Positions 17,297 to 25,114 of a stretch of 64,000 nucleotides of DNA are shown one piece after another. This DNA is from Paenibacillus sp. UNC499MF. Lineage in GTDB: Bacteria; Bacillota; Bacilli; Paenibacillales; NBRC-103111. Under the pieces are notes generated by a model, which was not told the DNA's origin, made no database searches, and saw only the letters and a program-made list of their open reading frames with translations. Positions within the stretch are counted from its first letter, which is position 1. Each line of letters opens with the position of its first letter. Made by a program: the position numbers and the translations under genes. The stretch spans positions 77,178-141,177 of the forward strand of contig NZ_FNVF01000002.1 of NCBI RefSeq assembly GCF_900107975.1, read 5' to 3'.

Positions 17297-18844
17297 GTGA
17301 GAAAAATCTATGTGTTTGATACGACGCTCCGGGACGGAGAACAGTCACCGGGGGTCAATCTCAACATGCAGGAGAAGGTCGAAATTGCGCTTCAGCTTGA
17401 GAAGCTGGGCGTTGACCGGATCGAGGCCGGGTTCCCGGCCGCTTCTCCGGGGGATCTGGAAGGCGTCGCTTCCGTAGCCCGCGCGGTGAGAAACGCGACG
17501 ATTATCGGACTTTCCCGCTCGCGGGAACAGGATATCGATGCGGCGCGGGAAGCGCTGAGGCACGCTCAGGATCCTTGCCTGCATCTGTTCCTGGCCACTT
17601 CGCCGATTCACCGCAAGCATAAGCTGCGGATGGAGAAGCAGCAGGTGCTGGAGACGGCCGAAGCCGCTATCCGTTATGCGAAGAAATATTTCGATAAAAT
17701 CGAATTTTCACCGGAAGATGCCGGACGGACCGAACTCGACTTCCTCTGCGAAGTAACCGAGATGGCGATCCGCGCAGGCGCTACCGTGGTGAATATTCCG
17801 GATACGGTCGGTTTCTTATATCCGAGCGAGTTCGGGAACATTTTCAAAACGCTGAAAGAAAACGTGCCGGGCATCGAGAAAATCCAGCTCAGCGCCCACT
17901 GCCACGATGACCTCGGCATGGCTACGGCCAACGCGCTGGCTGCGATTCTGAACGGCGCCGATCAAATCGAAGGCACCATCAACGGAATCGGCGAGCGTGC
18001 CGGCAATACGTCGATCGAGGAAGTCGCCATGGCGCTGGAAACCCGCCAGGAGTTTTTCCAGGCGAAAACCTCCCTCGTGCTTTCCGAAATCTACCGCACA
18101 AGCCGCCTGGTCAGTAAGCTGACAGGGATGGATGTGCCGGGCAACAAAGCGATCGTCGGCGCCAATGCCTTCGCGCATGAATCGGGTATCCACCAGGATG
18201 GCATGCTGAAGGAGAAGACGACGTACGAGATCATGTCCCCGGAGACGATCGGACTCAAGGAAAGCAAGCTCGTTCTCGGCAAGCACTCCGGCCGTCACGC
18301 GTTCCGCGAGAAGCTTGTGGACATGGGGTACGACCTCAATGATGAACAAGTAAACGCGGCGTTCGCCAAATTCAAGGATTTGGCCGATAAGAAGAAGAAC
18401 GTGCTGGATGACGACATCCGCGCGCTTCTGGAAGAGAAGCTTGTCAGCACGCCGGAAGTCTATGTGCTGGATTCCCTGCAGGTTTCTTACAGCAATCAGG
18501 CTGTTCCGAACGCTACGGTGCGTATCCATGCCGAAGACGGCCAAGTGCTGGAACAATCGGCAGACGGCAACGGTTCCGTAGATGCCATCTACAACGCAAT
18601 CGATAGAACGACCGGCGAGGAAGTGGAGCTGGAGGATTACACGATCAAATCAGTTTCCTACGGTAAAGACGCTCTCGGTGAAGTTCATGTCATTATGGGT
18701 CAAAAAGGCGTCTCCGTACAGGGCCGCGGAATTTCCACGGATATTCTGGAGGCAAGTGCCAAAGCCTATATCGATGCCTTGAACCGTTTGATCGAAAAGC
18801 GCAAAACACCGACTGCCAAGCGCAGCAATGTCACGTTGATTTAA
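17297..18844 (+). CDS. leuA: 2-isopropylmalate synthase
   Basis: A 515-residue enzyme condensing acetyl-CoA with 2-ketoisovalerate, the first step to leucine. The catalytic TIM barrel begins DTTLRDGEQSPGV and has the metal ligands HCHDDLGMA; the C-terminal LeuA dimerisation domain (from about residue 390) binds leucine for feedback control. The start is GTG at 17297 with a perfect AGGAGGTGA 7 nt upstream. A terminator follows. Confidence 0.97.
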   Translation: MRKIYVFDTTLRDGEQSPGVNLNMQEKVEIALQLEKLGVDRIEAGFPAASPGDLEGVASVARAVRNATIIGLSRSREQDIDAAREALRHAQDPCLHLFLATSPIHRKHKLRMEKQQVLETAEAAIRYAKKYFDKIEFSPEDAGRTELDFLCEVTEMAIRAGATVVNIPDTVGFLYPSEFGNIFKTLKENVPGIEKIQLSAHCHDDLGMATANALAAILNGADQIEGTINGIGERAGNTSIEEVAMALETRQEFFQAKTSLVLSEIYRTSRLVSKLTGMDVPGNKAIVGANAFAHESGIHQDGMLKEKTTYEIMSPETIGLKESKLVLGKHSGRHAFREKLVDMGYDLNDEQVNAAFAKFKDLADKKKNVLDDDIRALLEEKLVSTPEVYVLDSLQVSYSNQAVPNATVRIHAEDGQVLEQSADGNGSVDAIYNAIDRTTGEEVELEDYTIKSVSYGKDALGEVHVIMGQKGVSVQGRGISTDILEASAKAYIDALNRLIEKRKTPTAKRSNVTLI

Positions 18845-18851
18845 TACGCAG

Positions 18852-18890
18852 CACCTCACTCCCGCCGGGCGCGGAAGTGAGGTGTTTTGT
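18852..18890 (+). terminator. Terminator after leuA
   Basis: CACCTCACT (18852-18860) pairs with AGTGAGGTG (18876-18884) with GC-rich inner pairs, followed by TTTTGTT. Transcription of the next gene would need readthrough or its own promoter. Confidence 0.85.
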
Positions 18891-18911
18891 TAACACGAAA
18901 GGGGCGGCATC

Positions 18912-20117
18912 ATGAATTATCGGTTCTCAAAAACTTTGGAGGCATTTTCCTCCTCCGCTGTACGCGAAATTCTCAAGCTTACGCAGGGCAAATCCATCAT
19001 TTCTTTTGCAGGGGGCCTTCCGGCTGAGGAATTTTTTCCGGTAGAAGCCGTCAAAGAAGCGATCGGAAGAGTCATGGAGGGCGGCAAGTCAGCTTTGCAG
19101 TACGGGCTGACGGAAGGCTACACTCCGCTGCGCCAGAGCATCTGCAACCGCATGGCAACGAAGGGAATGCGGGTTACGCCGGACGACATGCTGCTGACGA
19201 CAGGCTCCCAGCAGGCGATTGATCTGCTTACCCGCGTCTACATCGACGAGGGCGACGTTATTCTCGTGGAGCGTCCGACTTATCTCGCGGCGATTCAGGT
19301 ATTCCAGGCGCGCGGCGCCAAAATCGTGTCGGTCCGGAGCGACCGCCACGGAATGGACTTGGGAGACCTCCAGGTCCAAATCAAGCAGCACCGGCCGAAA
19401 ATGGTGTATGTGAATCCGAGCTTCTCCAACCCGGCGGGCCGTGTGTGGAGTCTGGAGCGCCGCAAGGGCCTTCTGGCGGCCTGCCGACAGAACGATGTGC
19501 TCATCCTTGAGGACGATCCTTACGGCGAGCTGAAATTCGGCACGACCGAAATCATGCCGTCCATTTTCTCGCTCGACGAGCATCCCGAAGGAAGCTGTGT
19601 CGTGTACACGAGCACGTTCTCCAAAATCGTGGCGCCCGCACTTCGCACCGGCTGGGTCATGGGCGACCGTGCGGTTATCCGCAACATGGCCCAGGCCAAG
19701 CAGGCAGCGGATCTGCATTCGAGTACGCTCGACCAGATGACGCTGTACCAGCTTATGGAGCAGTTCGACATGGATGCCCATATCAAGCTGATCTCCGTCG
19801 AGTACGAAAAGCGGATGCGCACCATGGTCCAGGTGCTTCAGGAGAAGAACTGGCCGGGCGTCCACTGGAACGATCCGCAGGGCGGCATGTTCCTGTGGCT
19901 GGAGCTTCCGGCGCACATCGATACGGAGGCGCTGCTGGCCGCGGCCGTCCTGCAGGGAGTCGCGTTCGTGCCCGGCGTTTCGTTCTTCGCGGGCGAGCCG
20001 CAGCGCAACACGATGCGCCTGAATTACACGCATGCGGGAGAAGCGGAAATCAGGCTGGGCCTTGAACGCCTGGACGCCGTTCTGCAGCCTTTGCTGGCGG
20101 CGGCTCCGAAAGCATAG
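18912..20117 (+). CDS. PLP-dependent aminotransferase, class I/II
   Basis: A 401-residue fold-type I aminotransferase. The PLP lysine is in STFSKIVAPALRTGW, the cofactor-ring Asp/Asn region in YVNPSFSNPAG, and the C-terminal Arg in TMRLNYTH. It resembles the 2-aminoadipate/MocR-C-terminal group (LysN-like), which act on branched and aromatic amino acids. Its place between leuA and leuB suggests it makes the final transamination to leucine/valine, but this is inference. AAGGGGCGG precedes the ATG. Terminators flank it on both sides, so its expression may be separate. Confidence 0.85.
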   Translation: MNYRFSKTLEAFSSSAVREILKLTQGKSIISFAGGLPAEEFFPVEAVKEAIGRVMEGGKSALQYGLTEGYTPLRQSICNRMATKGMRVTPDDMLLTTGSQQAIDLLTRVYIDEGDVILVERPTYLAAIQVFQARGAKIVSVRSDRHGMDLGDLQVQIKQHRPKMVYVNPSFSNPAGRVWSLERRKGLLAACRQNDVLILEDDPYGELKFGTTEIMPSIFSLDEHPEGSCVVYTSTFSKIVAPALRTGWVMGDRAVIRNMAQAKQAADLHSSTLDQMTLYQLMEQFDMDAHIKLISVEYEKRMRTMVQVLQEKNWPGVHWNDPQGGMFLWLELPAHIDTEALLAAAVLQGVAFVPGVSFFAGEPQRNTMRLNYTHAGEAEIRLGLERLDAVLQPLLAAAPKA

Positions 20118-20135
20118 TTTTTGAACAGTTATAAG

Positions 20136-20199
20136 AGATCCTGCCGGGTTATGTCTGAACGTTAGAATCAGATATGACCAGGGCAGGGTCTTTTTTTTT
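20136..20199 (+). terminator. Terminator after the aminotransferase
   Basis: AGATCCTGCC (20136-20145) pairs with GGCAGGGTCT (20182-20191), extended inwards by a GGTTATGTCTGA / TCAGATATGACC stem, then nine Ts. Confidence 0.92.
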
Positions 20200-20428
20200 C
20201 GTTAAGGTTAAAGCCGGCAGTAGAGGTGAAAGAGACGGCGGCATTTTGGAATCAGGCAGAGGCGAAAGACATGCTGTGAGTTTATTTATAGGTTTTTCCT
20301 ATGAAACTGATAGCTTTTATATCTTAGTCATCCGTTACCAAATGTGTTAAAACTGAAAGTAGAGATGCAGTAGGGATCGGATTAGCACGGCCCTGTCAGC
20401 TACGGACAATCCAAAGGAGTGAACGAAC
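20200..20428. other. Region upstream of leuB
   Basis: About 230 bases with no gene. No second T-box motif is visible. An AT-rich patch (about 20280-20350) probably holds the leuB promoter, but I cannot fix its hexamers. Confidence 0.4.
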
Positions 20429-21508
20429 ATGTCAGACGTGAAAAAAATCGCCGTCATCGCGGGGGATGGAATCGGCCCGGAAGTCGTTGCGGAAGCGGAG
20501 AAAGTTCTCAAGAAAACGGAGGAGCTTTTCGGTCACCGCTTTGAAACGGAGCACGGCTTGTTCGGCGGAATCGCCATCGATGAGAAAGGCACGCCGCTGC
20601 CGCAGGAAACGCTGGAACTGTGTCAGCGCGCCGACGCGGTACTGCTCGGAGCCGTAGGCGGTCCGAAGTGGGACAACAATCCGAAAGAGCTTCGTCCGGA
20701 AACAGGGCTCCTCGGTATCCGCAAAGCGCTCGGCTTGTTCTCGAACATCCGCCCTGCAGTCGTGTTCGACTGCCTGAAGGACGCGTCCACGCTCAAGCCG
20801 GAAGTGCTTGACGGTACGGATCTTATCGTGGTCCGCGAGCTGACGGGCGGCATTTACTTCGGCGAGAAATTCCGCCGTGAGACAGAGAACGGACAAGAAG
20901 CGGTGGACACCTGCGCTTACAACGTAAGCGAAGTGGAGCGCATCGCCCGCCAGGCGTTCGAAATCGCCCGCACGCGCAGCAAGAAGCTGGCTTCGGTCGA
21001 CAAGGCGAACGTGCTGGAGACTTCCCGCTTGTGGAGAGAAACGGTTATCCGCATTTCCGCGGATTACCCGGACGTCGAGCTTGAGCACGTGCTCGTCGAC
21101 AACTGCGCGATGCAGCTTCTGCGTCGTCCTTCCAGCTTCGACGTCATCGTCACCGAGAACATGTTCGGAGACATTCTGAGCGACGAAGCGGCGATGCTGA
21201 CCGGATCGATCGGCATGCTGTCGTCCGCCTCGCTGGGCGAAGGCAGCTTCGGGCTGTACGAGCCGGTACACGGCTCCGCACCGGACATCGCCGGTCAAGG
21301 GATCTCCAACCCGATCGCGACCATCCTTTCGGTGGCCCTGATGTTCCGCCTGACGTTCGGCTATCACGAAGCGGCGGACGCGATCGAGCGGGCCGTGAAG
21401 GAAGTCCTCGATGCGGGTCACCGTACGGGCGATATCGCGGTCGATAAATCGAAAGCGATCGGCACCAAAGAAATGGGCGACCTGATCGTCGCGGCCATCC
21501 GCAAATAA
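20429..21508 (+). CDS. leuB: 3-isopropylmalate dehydrogenase
   Basis: A 359-residue NAD-dependent decarboxylating dehydrogenase of the leucine pathway. It has GDGIGPEV near the N-terminus, the Mg/substrate signature [20 protein letters not shown], and [21 protein letters not shown] precedes the ATG. No leuC or leuD follows in the window, so isopropylmalate isomerase must be encoded elsewhere. Confidence 0.98.
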   Translation: MSDVKKIAVIAGDGIGPEVVAEAEKVLKKTEELFGHRFETEHGLFGGIAIDEKGTPLPQETLELCQRADAVLLGAVGGPKWDNNPKELRPETGLLGIRKALGLFSNIRPAVVFDCLKDASTLKPEVLDGTDLIVVRELTGGIYFGEKFRRETENGQEAVDTCAYNVSEVERIARQAFEIARTRSKKLASVDKANVLETSRLWRETVIRISADYPDVELEHVLVDNCAMQLLRRPSSFDVIVTENMFGDILSDEAAMLTGSIGMLSSASLGEGSFGLYEPVHGSAPDIAGQGISNPIATILSVALMFRLTFGYHEAADAIERAVKEVLDAGHRTGDIAVDKSKAIGTKEMGDLIVAAIRK

Positions 21509-21524
21509 TGAACGCCCTACACCG

Positions 21525-21561
21525 ACACGCAGAAGTGAAATACATTCTGCGTGTTTTCTTT
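21525..21561 (+). terminator. leuB terminator
   Basis: ACACGCAGAA (21525-21534) pairs perfectly with TTCTGCGTGT (21545-21554), followed by a T-rich tract. Confidence 0.9.
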
Positions 21562-21706
21562 TGTGAATAAAAGACGAAGTCCGAAGCCATACAATATGCG
21601 CACTATTATAATAGGAAGAGATTCGTTCCAAAAGCATGGAATGAGCGGGCGAAATCAAAAAGACGAAACTGCAACGGAAGCAAATGTTCGCACTTTTGTC
21701 ATGGAT

Positions 21707-21769
21707 TTATAATAATTATTATTTAATAGAGTCTATAATCTTGACTTTCTTTTGGGTGGATGATACCAT
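21707..21769 (+). promoter_or_regulatory. PerR-like box and promoter of the peroxiredoxin gene
   Basis: TTATAATAATTATTA at 21707-21721 matches the B. subtilis PerR box (TTATAAT-N-ATTATAA) at 13 of 14 fixed positions. It lies 20 nt before a sigma-A-like promoter TTGACT (21741-21746), 17-nt spacer, TACCAT (21764-21769). Peroxide control through PerR is inferred. Confidence 0.6.
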
Positions 21770-21812
21770 TTTATTATTCGACAAGGAATAGATTAAAGGA
21801 GGAATTTTTGAC

Positions 21813-22361
21813 ATGGCAGAACGTTTGGTAGGAAGACCGGCTCCTGATTTCACGATGGAAACCGCACTTGGAGACGGAACGGATTTCGGTACGGCTTCTC
21901 TTTCCGATTACAAAGGCAAATGGTTGGTACTTTTCTTCTATCCTCTAGATTTCACTTTCGTATGCCCGACTGAAATTACGGCACTTAGTGAAGCTGCTTC
22001 CACTTTCAAGGATCTGAAAACCGAAATCCTCGGTGTTTCCGTGGACAGCAAGCACTCTCACCGTGCATGGATCAATACCGCTCGTGAGGACAACGGCCTG
22101 GGCAAGTTGAACTTCCCGTTGGCAGCTGACCTGACGAAATCCGTAGCTCGCGACTACGGCGTCCTGATCGAAGAAGAAGGCGTAGCTCTGCGCGGCCTGT
22201 TCATCATCGATCCGGAAGGCGAACTGAAATACCAAGTCGTTAACCACAACGACGTAGGTCGCAGCGTAGAAGAAACTCTTCGCGTCCTGCAAGCTCTTCA
22301 GTCCGGCGGCCTGTGCCCGATGAACTGGAAGCCTGGCGACAAAAACCTGTCCGTAAAATAA
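21813..22361 (+). CDS. 2-Cys peroxiredoxin
   Basis: A 182-residue thiol peroxidase of the AhpC/Prx1 group. The peroxidatic Cys is in DFTFVCPTEIT and the resolving Cys in GGLCPMNW near the C-terminus, so it is a typical 2-Cys enzyme reducing hydrogen peroxide and organic peroxides. It resembles B. subtilis YkuU more than a partner of AhpF; no ahpF is adjacent. AAAGGAGGA precedes the ATG. A PerR-like box upstream fits peroxide induction. Confidence 0.93.
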   Translation: MAERLVGRPAPDFTMETALGDGTDFGTASLSDYKGKWLVLFFYPLDFTFVCPTEITALSEAASTFKDLKTEILGVSVDSKHSHRAWINTAREDNGLGKLNFPLAADLTKSVARDYGVLIEEEGVALRGLFIIDPEGELKYQVVNHNDVGRSVEETLRVLQALQSGGLCPMNWKPGDKNLSVK

Positions 22362-22378
22362 GCTAACGGACTGATTAT

Positions 22379-22425
22379 AAAAGCTCCCCACTTTCCGCTT
22401 AACGGCGGCGGGCGGGGAGCTTTTG
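22379..22425 (+). terminator. Peroxiredoxin gene terminator
   Basis: AAAAGCTCCCC (22379-22389) pairs with GGGGAGCTTTT (22414-22424). Confidence 0.9.
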
Positions 22426-22616
22426 TTACGTGGAAGCAATGTGAAGATCGGCGGATGTCACAAGTGAACGGAGGAAGCCGATAGCGAGTTCGTTTTTCAG
22501 ATACAGGGAAAAGAAGGGGAAGCCGTATGACTGACGTGAAGCAGTACGATTCCCGCCCGGATTGGTGTATGCTAGTGAGAAAGTCTTGACCTTTCAGGCA
22601 AGAAAGGAGGAGCAGG

Positions 22617-23003
22617 ATGGATATCCCGCAGGAACTGCTGTATACCCCGAATCACGAGTGGGTCCGGGTAGACGGAAGCCGGGCTACGATCGGATTGACG
22701 GATTACGTTCAAATGGAAATCGGACTGGTTGTGTTTGCGGAGCTTCCGGAAGAAGGGGAGGAGCTGCAGGCCGGCGATCTGCTCGGTACGATGGAGTCCG
22801 TTACGGCGGAGACGGATGTATTTATGCCGTTGTCCGGGACTGTTGTGTCCATTAACCGGGTGCTCGGTAAAAATCCCCACTATATTAACCGTTTTCCCTA
22901 TGGTTCGGGCTGGCTCATTCAGATTGAGATGAACAAACCGGAAGAACTAGAGGCTTTGTGGAGCGCTGAGAAATATGCCGATGTGTTTGAAGAGCGGCTG
23001 TAG
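22617..23003 (+). CDS. GcvH-like lipoyl-domain protein lacking the lipoyl lysine
   Basis: A 128-residue protein with the full glycine-cleavage H-protein fold: start YTPNHEWVRV, a central hammerhead segment, and the C-terminal NPHYIN-x-FPYGSGWL. At the position where H-protein carries the lipoylated lysine (ESVKA), this protein reads ESVTAETD, with Thr63 encoded by ACG. It therefore cannot be lipoylated there. No gcvT or gcvP is nearby. It may be a non-enzymatic paralogue or have a different partner; the reading frame is otherwise intact and has AAAGGAGG before the ATG. A real gcvH elsewhere is likely. Confidence 0.88.
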   Translation: MDIPQELLYTPNHEWVRVDGSRATIGLTDYVQMEIGLVVFAELPEEGEELQAGDLLGTMESVTAETDVFMPLSGTVVSINRVLGKNPHYINRFPYGSGWLIQIEMNKPEELEALWSAEKYADVFEERL

Positions 23004-23015
23004 CCTCTGAAGACG

Positions 23016-23060
23016 GAAAAAAACCGCGGGCCGGTCAATTACGACGGCTTGCGGTTTTTA
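23016..23060. terminator. Bidirectional terminator, GcvH-like gene and GH15 gene
   Basis: AAAAACCGCGGGCCG pairs, with two mismatches, with CGGCTTGCGGTTTTT; A-runs and T-runs flank it on both sides. Confidence 0.85.
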
Positions 23061-23076
23061 TCAGGAGCAGGCAGGT

Positions 23077-25041
23077 TTATTTTCCCGCAAGCTGCTCGTA
23101 TTTGCTCAAATATTTGACGACGGCGAGAACGAAGGTAGCGTGAGACCAAGTGAGGGGAGCCACGGATACCGGATCGCCGTTATACGGATCGAGCTGTTCG
23201 GGAAGAATCCCGCTTTCCATCTGATGGTTCACGACCCATTCCAGTGTCTGCCGCGGTGTTTCCAGGTCCGCAAGCGTTTTGGCGCATTCGATTTCCCATT
23301 CGGCGATCCACAGCGTGCAGATGATCCAGGGATTGCCCGGCACTTGGTTAATATCCTGCGACCGCTGGAAATAATAATCGTGATGATAACGGGCTACGCC
23401 GCCGACAGGGGTCTTGATGGACAGGCCGTTCTTGTTGGCCTGCATCGTGCGTACCACGCGGTCGTCGTCCGCCGGCAGAACGCCGAACTCGAATATACCG
23501 TACACCGAGCTTTCCAGTGTCATATCGCGGACCCAGGTTCCGTCCTTCTGATGCAAGCCCCGGGCGAAACGGCCTTCTTTCTCGTCCCAGAGATGAGTGA
23601 GGATGCCGTTTTTGATTTTCTCGGCCGTATGGCGGTAGCGGCTGCTCCGTTCCTCATCCCCGAACAGGTTGCAGAAATTGGCGGCGGCGATCAGTCCCCC
23701 GTAAACCGCGGAAGCGGTGAATGTGTAGATGCCGTAGCGTTCCTCCCACAGGTCGTAGCTCGGCTTCGGCAGGTTCAGCTCCTGATCGATGTAGGTGGAC
23801 ATGAAACGCGCGGCTTTACGGATGAGATCACGGTAGAGGGACTGTACCAGCTCCAGATTGCCGTGCTTCTTATAGTCCTGCCAGAGAGCGAACAGCACGA
23901 GCGCCGTCTCGTCTTCCTGAATCGGCAGCTGCTCGCCGCCGTTATGCACATAGGGATGCCAGCTCGATCCGACGGTTCCGTCCGGGTTGTATTTGTGATG
24001 CAAATACCCCTCGGGAGAAATGACGTTGGCGCAGAAACGGTAAAACGGCTCCATCATCGCCTGATGACCGGCCATGGACATGGAGTAGGCGACCAGAGCG
24101 CCGTCACGCGGCCACATATAGCTGTAATGGTCGCGGTTGCTCTGCATGATGTCCGAATCGTTAGCGGCGATAATCGCGCCGTTTACGTCGGTCTGGGTGC
24201 GTACGATGAGCAGGCTCTGCTTGAACAGGCGGATCACTTCTCCGCTCAGATCGCCGAATGACCGCTCTGTCTTGTTGACCCAGCGCTGCCAGTAAATTTG
24301 GACGCGGTCAAGAAGCTTGCCGGGATGGTTTTCCTTGACATACTTGTCGAGCTTTTTCACGTCTTCAAGCGTATGGCCCGCGCTCAGCCAGTAGTACAGG
24401 GTGTGATCGCCGGAAGGCGGCACATACATCCGGAACGAAATGGTGCTGTCGACCGAGCCTTGCGAGATAGGATTGCCCATCAGGTGACCGTCCTCGGCGT
24501 CGCGCCATGTCCCTTCGGCATTGTAAAAGCGCTTGACTCCTGTCGTATACTGAAAAATGCCGTCCGTTCCCGTGCTTCCGTTGAACATGAAGTACTTGTC
24601 TTTTTTATAGTGGAAAACGGTGTGATTGGCCGGGTAATAGGCGGCGGTGTCGCCGACTTCCGTCTCGTTGATGACGAGATCCTGGTTAAAAAATACCCGT
24701 ACTTCCTTCACCGCCGAGTGATGGTTGGTGATCTGAATCCGCTTCAGAAAAATATCCTCCCGCTGATGCACGCCGTCTTGAATGCGAAGCGTAACCCCGA
24801 GGCCGGGATGCGTCGCTTTCACGTCGGTCACTAAGGAGTCTTCCACATAAGCACGCTGAAACTGCCATTCAGGCGCGTCCAACCACGAAAAAGCACCGTC
24901 CACCCAAATTCCGACACGACAATGATACCCGCCGATATGATTCAGCTGCCCTACATAGGGATAATACAAATCCCGCATGTAAGAGTGTTCATCCAGATTG
25001 ATGAGAAACTTCCCGTTACCGACAACGAAATGTCTGGGCAA
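23077..25041 (-). CDS. GH15 glucoamylase-like glycoside hydrolase
   Basis: A 654-residue intracellular GH15 enzyme. An N-terminal beta-sandwich (residues 1 to about 270) precedes the (alpha/alpha)6 catalytic barrel, with MWPRDGALVA, the general acid in DLWEERYG and the general base in GILPEQLDP. There is no signal peptide. It likely releases glucose from the ends of alpha-glucans such as glycogen. The start is TTG at 25041, with AAGGAAGTGA upstream. It follows the GH57-GT4 gene by 73 nt on the same strand, so synthesis and breakdown enzymes are co-transcribed. Confidence 0.9.
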   Translation of the reverse strand: MPRHFVVGNGKFLINLDEHSYMRDLYYPYVGQLNHIGGYHCRVGIWVDGAFSWLDAPEWQFQRAYVEDSLVTDVKATHPGLGVTLRIQDGVHQREDIFLKRIQITNHHSAVKEVRVFFNQDLVINETEVGDTAAYYPANHTVFHYKKDKYFMFNGSTGTDGIFQYTTGVKRFYNAEGTWRDAEDGHLMGNPISQGSVDSTISFRMYVPPSGDHTLYYWLSAGHTLEDVKKLDKYVKENHPGKLLDRVQIYWQRWVNKTERSFGDLSGEVIRLFKQSLLIVRTQTDVNGAIIAANDSDIMQSNRDHYSYMWPRDGALVAYSMSMAGHQAMMEPFYRFCANVISPEGYLHHKYNPDGTVGSSWHPYVHNGGEQLPIQEDETALVLFALWQDYKKHGNLELVQSLYRDLIRKAARFMSTYIDQELNLPKPSYDLWEERYGIYTFTASAVYGGLIAAANFCNLFGDEERSSRYRHTAEKIKNGILTHLWDEKEGRFARGLHQKDGTWVRDMTLESSVYGIFEFGVLPADDDRVVRTMQANKNGLSIKTPVGGVARYHHDYYFQRSQDINQVPGNPWIICTLWIAEWEIECAKTLADLETPRQTLEWVVNHQMESGILPEQLDPYNGDPVSVAPLTWSHATFVLAVVKYLSKYEQLAGK

Positions 25042-25114
25042 AAAATCACTTCCTTACTGGTTACTGGTAAATCCAGGTTATTCGCCATAAGGTTACCGTT
25101 TTCAGAAGAAGAGG

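Noticed and set aside
20200-20428. A second T-box before leuB
   Set aside because: No T-box sequence (GGTGG-x-ACC) or terminator pair is present.
20432-21658. 408-codon frame antisense to leuB, and similar long frames opposite ilvB and other genes
   Set aside because: High-GC shadow frames without ribosome sites or recognisable domains.
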